NCBI GenBank assembly: GCA_900554605.1
Contig: USHU01000078.1
Location: forward strand, 1-5,859
DNA from: an uncultured Actinomyces sp.
GTDB taxonomy: Bacteria; Actinomycetota; Actinomycetes; Actinomycetales; Actinomycetaceae
DNA: 5,859 bases
Direction: 5' to 3'
Made by a program: the position numbers and the translations under genes. Below the pieces are notes generated by a model, which was not told the origin of the DNA, did no database searches, and saw nothing but the letters and a program-made list of their open reading frames with translations. Below are positions 1-4,820 of the stretch, in pieces (position 1 is the first letter of the stretch; the number at the start of each line of letters is the position of its first letter).

Positions 1-297
1 CGCGAAATCCTCGCAGAGCACTACCGTGACCACGCGGGTAAGCCATTCTTCGAAGGACTCCTTGATTTCATGAGTGCGGGTCCGCTGGTTGCCATCATTG
101 TTGAAGGCCAGCGCGTCATTGAAGGCATGCGCACCATGATGGGTTCGACCGATCCGACAACCGCTCCCGCCGGTACCATCCGCGGGGACCTCGGACGCGC
201 CTGGGATACGCCGAACATGGAGAACATCATTCACGGTTCAGATTCGCCCGAATCCGCGCTGCGCGAGATCGGCATCTGGTTCCCCGAAATCGTCTAA
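1..297 (+). CDS. ndk: Nucleoside diphosphate kinase, C-terminal part (5' end outside window)
   Basis: Nucleoside diphosphate kinase moves the gamma-phosphate from ATP to other nucleoside diphosphates through a phosphohistidine, keeping the NTP and dNTP pools balanced in the cytoplasm. The frame is open from base 1 and gives the last 98 residues, so about 40 N-terminal residues lie outside the window. Visible family motifs are FFEGLLDFMSAGPLVAIIVE (fragment residues 17-36), the nucleotide-binding GSTDPTTAPAGTIRGDLG (48-65) and the active-site NIIHGSDS (75-82) with the phospho-accepting His at fragment residue 78. The protein ends WFPEIV. The usual AAPG of the family reads APAG here, a minor change. 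Its TAA stop (295-297) overlaps the TAG stop of the convergent ybaK (294-296), so no conventional terminator separates them. The identification is secure; a functional link to the molybdenum genes is not suggested. Confidence 0.96.
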   Translation, partial: REILAEHYRDHAGKPFFEGLLDFMSAGPLVAIIVEGQRVIEGMRTMMGSTDPTTAPAGTIRGDLGRAWDTPNMENIIHGSDSPESALREIGIWFPEIV

Positions 298-320
298 ATT
301 CCCAGGCCTTCCACGATTTC
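286..320. repeat. 8-bp inverted repeat spanning the overlapping ndk and ybaK stops
   Basis: GAAATCGT (286-293) is the exact reverse complement of ACGATTTC (313-320), with a 19-base spacer that holds both stop codons. Each arm is the codons for Glu-Ile-Val near the end of its gene. It is AT-rich in the arms and has no T-run on either side, so it is at best a weak or factor-assisted bidirectional terminator. Confidence 0.4.
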
Positions 321-860
321 AGCGCCCGGAAGCGCGGCAAGGAGTTCTCCGGGAACGAAGAGCTTTGAGCGGCGCAGTCCCGAGCCGATGCAGGACCATC
401 CCTGCACGCAACGCGAATCGATTAACAGCCGCCAGGCCTCGGGGATGCCAATCGGAGTGATCCCTCCGTATTCCATCCCCGAGGCCTCGACTGCGCGTTC
501 TTGCGGCCAAAACGAGGCTTTCCGTACGTCGAGAAGCTTCTTCACCACGTGATTGACATCAGCGTTGGTCGTTGCGCGTACAACACACGCTGCGATTCTT
601 TCTTCACCCGCGCGCTTGCCCGCAACCAAAATACAATTCGAAGACAGTGCAAGATCCATCCCGAAAGCTTGGGTGAGAACTTCCGTATCGGCCAGTTCTG
701 GGTCAACTTCACTTACTCGCGCTGACGAGGCCACCGCGGGGTTGGCCGCTTCGAGCGCGGTGAGCGCACGCGCGACTGGCTCAGCCACAAGATCGAGGTG
801 CTCCAGAGCTGGAAGCGTCTCTAAACTCCCCGAACCGGGAATTTCAATCGATTCACTCAC
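294..860 (-). CDS. ybaK: YbaK/EbsC-family aminoacyl-tRNA editing (deacylase) protein
   Basis: Members of this family are free-standing editing domains that hydrolyse mischarged aminoacyl-tRNA, typically Cys-tRNA(Pro) or Ala-tRNA(Pro), in the cytoplasm. The 188-residue protein shows the family core: CILVAGKRAGEERIAA (76-91) with the conserved Lys at 82, TTNADVNHVVKKLL (97-110), GMEYGGITPIGIP (128-140) and IGSGLRRSKL (158-167). The GGITPIGIP loop is the family hallmark. Residues 1-60 form a less conserved N-terminal helical extension. The start is GTG at 860, supported by a strong ribosome binding site (GAAGGAGAAGGC, 876-865). The gene begins inside mobA (8-base overlap, GTGAGTGA), so translation is probably coupled and the gene is probably the last of the molybdenum cofactor transcript. 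The substrate cannot be read from the sequence; a role in molybdenum metabolism is not established. The family call is confident, the exact tRNA specificity is not. Confidence 0.9.
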   Translation of the reverse strand: MSESIEIPGSGSLETLPALEHLDLVAEPVARALTALEAANPAVASSARVSEVDPELADTEVLTQAFGMDLALSSNCILVAGKRAGEERIAACVVRATTNADVNHVVKKLLDVRKASFWPQERAVEASGMEYGGITPIGIPEAWRLLIDSRCVQGWSCIGSGLRRSKLFVPGELLAALPGAEIVEGLGI

Positions 861-1494
861 TTGAGCCTTCTCCTTCTGTGCGAAGCTCCCCGTCTATTGC
901 GTATGTCTGTGCGCGCTGCAAATCAAGGGGAGTATCAATATCAGCGACCCACGATGCCGGGACTTCGATATCAACGGTATTGAGCTCGGCAAGCAGCGAA
1001 CGCATCGAACGATTGACCCACTCACTCGCGGGGAAGCGACTCACTGCCTCGAGCGAAAAAATTCCGATGAGATTTTGACGGTAACCATCGGCGCATGCAC
1101 TGACGCCATCCACGTGCTTTCCTTGCGCCGCCAAATGAGCCACGGCCTCGAGAAGGCGAGGAAAGCACAGGGATGCAAGGGGAGCGTCCACGGGAACAAG
1201 GCCAATCCAGCGCGGCATCGCATAAGCATCCCCGAGGATCCTCTTCACTGCATCGACACCGGTCAAGAACCCGGCTGCAGGTCCGGATTTTGGCGGATCT
1301 TCCATCGCCCGAATAACGTCACTGGGGACAGTGACAGTTTCAGGAACAACGCACACATGTGGAATATTCGGCTGAGAAATCAGCGCCCACTCCAGTGCTC
1401 GCCGACCTTGAATGACCAAGTCCGGTTTTGACGCTCCACCTAGGCGCTTTCCGTCGCCTCCGCCCAGGACAATTAACGCGCTGAGCGAGTCCAT
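853..1494 (-). CDS. mobA: Molybdenum cofactor guanylyltransferase (MobA-like NTP transferase)
   Basis: MobA transfers GMP from GTP to molybdenum-molybdopterin to make the guanine dinucleotide cofactor used by DMSO reductase-family enzymes. The 213-residue protein is of normal length. It has the N-terminal nucleotide-binding loop ALIVLGGGDGKRLGGASKP (6-24), the metal-binding LVPVDAPL (99-106, Asp103) and a C-terminal ADIDTPLDL (184-192) matching the usual NINTPEDL. Two deviations stand out: the loop begins LGGG rather than LAGG, and the family's GGVDK reads GGASK, so an Asp is replaced by Ser22. I chose ATG 1494 because GGAG lies 6 bases upstream (1504-1501) and the protein then starts right before the Rossmann strand. 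An upstream in-frame ATG at 1533 adds an Arg-rich 13-residue leader with no visible ribosome binding site. The gene overlaps the moaC end by 22 bases and the ybaK start by 8. A related sugar or cofactor nucleotidyltransferase is possible from sequence alone, but the neighbours favour MobA. Confidence 0.88.
   Translation of the reverse strand: MDSLSALIVLGGGDGKRLGGASKPDLVIQGRRALEWALISQPNIPHVCVVPETVTVPSDVIRAMEDPPKSGPAAGFLTGVDAVKRILGDAYAMPRWIGLVPVDAPLASLCFPRLLEAVAHLAAQGKHVDGVSACADGYRQNLIGIFSLEAVSRFPASEWVNRSMRSLLAELNTVDIEVPASWVADIDTPLDLQRAQTYAIDGELRTEGEGSSE
861..876 (-). promoter_or_regulatory. ybaK ribosome binding site inside the end of mobA
   Basis: GAAGGAGAAGGCTCAA lies just before the ybaK GTG at 860. 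The same bases encode the EGEGSSE tail of MobA. The strong site decides in favour of the GTG start and predicts efficient initiation despite the non-AUG codon. Confidence 0.75.
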
Positions 1495-1958
1495 GTTCCG
1501 CTCCGGCCGCCGCTCTTTTCCTCGACGTAGCATTCGCGAATGGCAACCATCTTGTCGACGCCCTTCACCATATCGATGACGGTCAAAGCCGCAACGGTGA
1601 CCGCTGTGAGGGCCTCCATCTCAATGCCCGTCCGGTCAGCCGTGCGCACGGTCGCGCGAATCTCAACCCCGTCCTCCGCCAAGGAAAGGTCAACCGCGCA
1701 GTAGTGAACGGCGATGGGGTGAGCCAGAGGCAACAAATCGGGAGTGCGCTTTGAAGCTTGGATTCCAGCGATGCGTGCGACAGCAAGGACATCGCCCTTT
1801 GGTACTGACTCGTCGCGAAGGGCGCTCATGATGGCAGGCGAGCACTCGACGAATCCACGGGCTCGCGCTTGGCGGACGGTCGGAGTTTTCGCCGTGATAT
1901 CAACCATGTGTGCCTCGCCGCGTTCGGTGAGGTGAGTGAAGGGATGCGTATCGCTCAT
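1473..1958 (-). CDS. moaC: Cyclic pyranopterin monophosphate synthase MoaC
   Basis: MoaC converts 3',8-cyclo-7,8-dihydro-GTP, the MoaA product, to cyclic pyranopterin monophosphate, completing the first step of cofactor synthesis. The 161-residue protein is full length. It shows LTERGEAHMVDIT (10-22), KGDVLAVARIAGIQASK (54-70), LPLAHPI (76-82), the signature TGIEMEAL (110-117), AALTVIDMVKGVDK (123-136) and EKSGGRSGTW (147-156). The catalytic lysines known from E. coli MoaC correspond to Lys54 and Lys132. ATG 1958 is chosen because it gives the standard MoaC N-terminus and follows the moeA stop by only 10 bases (AAGAAGAATC, a modest purine-rich ribosome binding site). A longer reading frame from 2030 would run back inside moeA and add non-family sequence. 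The 3' end overlaps mobA by 22 bases. Confident. Confidence 0.97.
   Translation of the reverse strand: MSDTHPFTHLTERGEAHMVDITAKTPTVRQARARGFVECSPAIMSALRDESVPKGDVLAVARIAGIQASKRTPDLLPLAHPIAVHYCAVDLSLAEDGVEIRATVRTADRTGIEMEALTAVTVAALTVIDMVKGVDKMVAIRECYVEEKSGGRSGTWTRSAR
1495..1504 (-). promoter_or_regulatory. mobA ribosome binding site inside the end of moaC
   Basis: GGAGCGGAAC precedes the mobA ATG with six bases between GGAG and the start. The bases fall in the codons for the conserved SGGRSGTW segment of MoaC, and they favour ATG 1494 over the upstream ATG at 1533. Confidence 0.65.
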
Positions 1959-1968
1959 GATTCTTCTT

Positions 1969-3219
1969 TCAGACACGAATTGCGGTGAGAATCGACCAGG
2001 GTTCAACCGAGGTGACATATTCGGGGACAATGGCCAGTGCGTTCACGGAGTGCAAAGAAGCAACAAGATGCGAGCGCGACCCCAGCTTGTGTGTGGGAAC
2101 AACAACCGGGGTTTGTTCGGGGCCATCGGGTTCGGAGAGAACGACTGGAACCAACTGACGCTTTCCGGCCGGCGAGCGCCAGCCATTCGGCGAAGTGACA
2201 ACGATGGGGCGCAGCAGTTCGTGTCCGTCGCGACCAGTGAGTTTGGCCAAAATCGGTCGAACGAACATGTGGAATGAAACGAACACAGAAACGGGGTTAC
2301 CCGGGAGGGTTGCAAGAAGGACCTCGCGTCCATCCGCTGCCTGAAGAACACCGAAACCCTGCGGTTTTCCGGGCTGCATTGCGACGCGGACGAATTCGAC
2401 GCCCTGTCCCAAGCCGACTTCCTTGACCACATCGTAGGCGCCTGCGCTGACGCCCCCGGAGGTGATGATGAGGTCAGCAACCTCGCCAGCGCGCTGGAGA
2501 ACATCCGCGAACTGTGCCGGATCATCATTTGAGCGGAAAACGCCCGCGACCTGGGCACCGGCGCGGCGCGCCAAGGCGGCAATCATGACGGAGTTGGAAT
2601 CAGGGATCTGCGCCCCCTTGAGGTCTTCGCCGGGTGCGCGCAGCTCGTCACCGGTTGAAACGATGGCAACGCGTGGGCTGGGGTACACCCTGACCTTTGC
2701 GTATCCCACCGACACTGCCGAGGCCATGGCAGCGGGGGTAAGGACATCGCCTGCTCGTAAGACGGTATCGCCGGGAGAGCAGTCTTCGCCCTGGACGCGG
2801 ACGTGGGCGCCAACTTTGATGGGAGCGTAAATACTGATGCTCTTCGGAAGCGGATGGGGTCCGGGTTCTTCCGAGGTGTCTTCAACGGGGACGACCGTGT
2901 TCGCGCCCTTGGGGACGCGGGCTCCCGTCATGATTCGCCAGGCACTTCCAGGCTCAAGAACGTGATCCGTATTGTCTCCGGCCGCAATGTCTCCGGCAAC
3001 CGGCAGGGTTAGGGGAGTCTCAGGTGAGGCCTCGTAATGGTCATCAAGGTAGATGGCGAAACCATCCATGCCCGAGTTGGAAAAAGGCGGAACGGCCACG
3101 CGTGCTTCAAGATCGCACGCCAGGACATGATCGAGTGCCTCTTCGATAGGGAGTTCAATGGGGGTGAGGGGATGAACCTGCTCCAGGATTGAATCCAAAT
3201 ATTCTTCAAGAAGTTGCAT
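1969..3219 (-). CDS. moeA: Molybdopterin molybdenumtransferase MoeA
   Basis: MoeA inserts molybdate into adenylylated molybdopterin, releasing AMP and giving Moco. The 416-residue protein has the usual four-domain length and order. Visible motifs are VPPFSNSGMDGFA (43-55, with the Asp of the DGxA motif at 52), IMTGARVPKGANTVV (96-110), the MogA-like domain with VSTGDEL (187-193), PDSNS (206-210) and TSGGVSAGAYD (253-263), PGKPQGFG (283-290) and LPGNPVSVFVSFHMFVRP (305-322). The C-terminal beta-barrel domain covers roughly residues 335-416. The ATG at 3219 follows a strong ribosome binding site, AAGGAG, about 6 bases upstream. It lies 47 bases downstream of the moeB stop and ends 10 bases before moaC, consistent with one transcript. 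No MoaB/Mog partner that would adenylylate molybdopterin is encoded in this window. Secure assignment; a tungsten-specific paralogue is conceivable but nothing points to it. Confidence 0.97.
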   Translation of the reverse strand: MQLLEEYLDSILEQVHPLTPIELPIEEALDHVLACDLEARVAVPPFSNSGMDGFAIYLDDHYEASPETPLTLPVAGDIAAGDNTDHVLEPGSAWRIMTGARVPKGANTVVPVEDTSEEPGPHPLPKSISIYAPIKVGAHVRVQGEDCSPGDTVLRAGDVLTPAAMASAVSVGYAKVRVYPSPRVAIVSTGDELRAPGEDLKGAQIPDSNSVMIAALARRAGAQVAGVFRSNDDPAQFADVLQRAGEVADLIITSGGVSAGAYDVVKEVGLGQGVEFVRVAMQPGKPQGFGVLQAADGREVLLATLPGNPVSVFVSFHMFVRPILAKLTGRDGHELLRPIVVTSPNGWRSPAGKRQLVPVVLSEPDGPEQTPVVVPTHKLGSRSHLVASLHSVNALAIVPEYVTSVEPWSILTAIRV

Positions 3220-3233
3220 CGCCTTCTCCTTCG
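3220..3233 (-). promoter_or_regulatory. moeA ribosome binding site
   Basis: CGAAGGAGAAGGCG precedes the moeA ATG, with GGAG six bases from the start. It sits in the 47-base moeB-moeA gap and fixes the ATG at 3219. The 12-base core GAAGGAGAAGGC is repeated exactly before ybaK. Confidence 0.8.
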
Positions 3234-3266
3234 GGCACTTCTGTATCTGTTGATCAGTGTATGGCG

Positions 3267-4025
3267 TTATTCGATGGGTTCGGGGGTCTGCGAGGCGGGA
3301 GTGACAGACGAGGCAGTGGCTCGGCTATTGCGGGGACGGAAGGGGACGACATTCCACCTACCAGCCGCAGCATCGACAATGAGAAGACGCCCGATGAGGA
3401 GATCACCAACACCCGTCACCCACTTCAGACATTCTGTGGCAAGGACCGATCCGCCCTGCCCGCAAACCGCTCCTAAGACTCCGACGGTTTTCGAGCTCAT
3501 CGTCTCGACAGTGGGTGGCTCTGGGTAAACATCGCGCAGCGTAACCCCGTCGGTAAAAAGCGATGCTTGGAAGGACATTGAAACGAGAGTGCCCCACATA
3601 TGTGGGCGTCCGACGCGTGCACAGGTATCAGAAATCGCGTACTTTGCGGTGAAATTATCTGTTGCATCAACGACGAAATCATAGGCGGCAATCGTTTCGT
3701 CACTTTGTCCGTCGATGATCTTTGGCTCGACGTTGACCCGAATTTCGGGATTGAGTGCGTGAACCGTCATTTTGGCGGACTCTGCCTTGACCATTCCCAG
3801 GCGCGATGCGCCGTGGATAACCTGGCGCTGAAGATTGCTCTCTTCAAGATGGTCCGGATCTGAGATGCCGATGGTTCCGATTCCCGCAGCGGCGAGATAT
3901 GCCAGAACGGGTGAGCCCAGGCCGCCGGCACCTACAACAAGAACTTTGGCAGCGCGGATCTTCTCGATGCCACTCTCCCCAATTCCCGGGATACGAGCGG
4001 TCATGATGTCTCGCTGCGCTACCAT
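3267..4025 (-). CDS. moeB: MoeB/ThiF-family adenylyltransferase (MoaD activator), cysteine-poor variant
   Basis: This E1-like enzyme adenylates the C-terminal glycine of a small sulfur carrier, here most likely MoaD, so that it can be converted to a thiocarboxylate. The 252-residue protein shows the ATP-binding fold: VLVVGAGGLGSP (28-39), an acidic strand end ISDPDHLEESNLQRQ (54-68) with the conserved Arg67, Lys80 after GMV, and VDATDNFTAKYA (119-130). The usual SCAEGG or TCVEAG segment reads MSSKTVG (176-182), so the family cysteine is Ser178. Neither CxxC pair of the zinc site is present: DVYPEP replaces the first and the C-tail from 230 has no cysteine. There is no C-terminal rhodanese domain, unlike MoeZ. 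ATG 4025 follows AAGGGA at 7 bases. The gene is divergent from moaE with 39 bp between starts. ThiF is the main alternative; flanking Moco genes favour MoeB. Confidence 0.87.
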   Translation of the reverse strand: MVAQRDIMTARIPGIGESGIEKIRAAKVLVVGAGGLGSPVLAYLAAAGIGTIGISDPDHLEESNLQRQVIHGASRLGMVKAESAKMTVHALNPEIRVNVEPKIIDGQSDETIAAYDFVVDATDNFTAKYAISDTCARVGRPHMWGTLVSMSFQASLFTDGVTLRDVYPEPPTVETMSSKTVGVLGAVCGQGGSVLATECLKWVTGVGDLLIGRLLIVDAAAGRWNVVPFRPRNSRATASSVTPASQTPEPIE

Positions 4026-4064
4026 GTCCGTGTCCCTTCACGACGACTAAAAAAGGGGAACCCC
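4026..4064. promoter_or_regulatory. 39-bp divergent moeB/moaE start region with two ribosome binding sites
   Basis: AAGGGA (4038-4033, minus strand) serves moeB and AAAAGGGG (4051-4058, plus strand) serves moaE, leaving about 12 bases between them. The last ten bases before the moaE GTG, GGGGAACCCC (4055-4064), are a near palindrome. There is no room for two separate promoters here, so any promoter for one gene must reach into the coding region of the other. I see no convincing -35/-10 pair. Confidence 0.55.
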
Positions 4065-4490
4065 GTGATTATTGATACCGATATTGTCTCTGTTCCGACG
4101 GAGATGTGCTCGGGGGAAGTTCCCCTTATCCCAGCTCACGCTGGCGCGCGAGTCGTTTTCGAGGGAGTTGTCCGCGATCACGACGGCGGTGAGGGCGTCC
4201 ACTATCTCGAGTATTCCGCGCATCCAGCAGCTGCGAAATTCCTGCGCTCGAGTGTCGAAAAGTCTTTGGAAACACTGGGGAATCCGCAGATCGACGGAAT
4301 CTATGTTCGTCACCGCGTCGGTCACCTTGAGATCGGTGATGTTGCCCTGCTCGTCGTTGTTGACAGCGCACACCGAAAAGAAGCTTTCGCTGTGTGTGCG
4401 CAGATCGTCGATGACATCAAGGCAAGCGTTCCGATCTGGAAGGATCAGTACTTTGCCGACGGTCATAACGAGTGGAGCAATACGCCCTAA
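4065..4490 (+). CDS. moaE: Molybdopterin synthase catalytic subunit MoaE
   Basis: MoaE is the large subunit of molybdopterin synthase. It binds cyclic pyranopterin monophosphate and receives sulfur from the thiocarboxylated tail of MoaD to build the dithiolene. The 141-residue protein has VFEGVVRDHDGG (31-42), LEYSAH (48-53), RHRVGHLEIGD (82-92), SAHRKEAF (101-108) and VPIWKDQYFADGHNEW (122-137). Both lysines known to matter in E. coli MoaE, 119 and 126, fall at the same numbers here (DDIKA and IWKDQ). The start is GTG 4065 with AAAAGGGG ending 6 bases upstream; no other start codon in this frame has such support. It is the only complete + strand gene in the window, lying between moeB (divergent) and moaD (convergent, 7 bp between stops), so a transcript from moaA-moaD into moeB would be antisense to it. 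Confident assignment. Confidence 0.96.
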   Translation: MIIDTDIVSVPTEMCSGEVPLIPAHAGARVVFEGVVRDHDGGEGVHYLEYSAHPAAAKFLRSSVEKSLETLGNPQIDGIYVRHRVGHLEIGDVALLVVVDSAHRKEAFAVCAQIVDDIKASVPIWKDQYFADGHNEWSNTP

Positions 4491-4497
4491 GTGCCTC

Positions 4498-4800
4498 TCA
4501 GCCTCCCGCGAAAGGCGGAAGAACATCGAGGCGAATCCCGCCTTGCTCCGCCAAAGCCGCCACGGCCTCGGCGCTGAGGGAAGACACGCCCAAAGCCTGG
4601 GCCAGGTTTGCATGAGCGTCAACGGGTTCTTCGTTCACCAAGAAGGACGAGGCCGCAAGGAGTTGGTCGATATCGCGCGGTGTTGAGCGTCGGACCAAAT
4701 CGACGATGCTCTCGGTCGAATCCTCAGCAACGTCAATCGTTTCACTGTCGCGCCCAACAGCTTGGCACGCGGCTGCGAAGTAACGGATCGTGATCTGCAT
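4498..4800 (-). CDS. moaD: Molybdopterin synthase sulfur carrier subunit MoaD, with an extra helical insert
   Basis: MoaD is the ubiquitin-fold small subunit of molybdopterin synthase; its C-terminal Gly-Gly is adenylated by MoeB and then carries the sulfur as a thiocarboxylate. The protein begins QITIRYFAAACQAVG (2-16), the first beta strand and helix typical of the family, has FLVNEEPV (53-60), and ends RLDVLPPFAGG (90-100) with the required terminal Gly-Gly. It has 100 residues against about 81 in E. coli. The excess of about 19 lies between FLVNEEPV and the last strand, as an Ala-rich probably helical stretch (about 62-88). ATG 4800 is preferred over longer frames because the family N-terminus begins there and GGAGG lies 12 bases upstream, inside the moaA stop region. 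It is separated from moaA by 8 bases and certainly belongs to the same transcript. Confidence 0.94.
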   Translation of the reverse strand: MQITIRYFAAACQAVGRDSETIDVAEDSTESIVDLVRRSTPRDIDQLLAASSFLVNEEPVDAHANLAQALGVSSLSAEAVAALAEQGGIRLDVLPPFAGG

Positions 4801-4820
4801 GGGGATGCTCAACCTCCAAT
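4801..4820 (-). promoter_or_regulatory. moaD ribosome binding site inside the moaA Gly-Gly codons
   Basis: The last sense codons of moaA are ATT GGA GGT followed by TGA. The GGAGG in these codons (4817-4813) is the only Shine-Dalgarno-like element before moaD, 12 bases from its ATG. The spacing is longer than ideal, so moaD may depend on ribosomes arriving from moaA. Confidence 0.6.

Noticed and set aside
1495..1533. An N-terminal extension of MobA starting MLRRGKERRPERN
   Set aside because: No ribosome binding site precedes ATG 1533 and the extension would deepen the overlap with moaC; ATG 1494 has GGAG at six bases.
1959..2030. A longer MoaC starting inside moeA
   Set aside because: The extra 24 residues do not resemble MoaC, and ATG 1958 directly after the moeA stop gives the standard N-terminus.
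2043..2582. A 179-codon minus-strand open frame inside moeA
   Set aside because: It is an out-of-frame reading of moeA, whose own frame has all expected motifs across the same bases.
3220..3266. A promoter in the moeB-moeA gap
   Set aside because: The 47 bases hold a clear ribosome binding site but no recognisable -35/-10 pair; simple operon read-through explains the spacing.
4055..4064. GGGGAACCCC as a stem-loop hiding the moaE ribosome binding site
   Set aside because: A two-base loop cannot form a hairpin, and a ten-base palindrome is too short to claim as an operator without conservation data.
4047..4622. A 191-codon open frame on the minus strand lying antisense to moaE and over the end of moaD
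   Set aside because: The moaE and moaD proteins in the same bases carry complete family motifs; the antisense translation shows no recognisable domain and is a by-product of GC-rich codon use.
4072..4686. A 204-codon + strand open frame overlapping moaE in another frame
   Set aside because: It is Ser/Arg-rich with no family motif, runs through moaE and antisense to moaD, and has no ribosome binding site.
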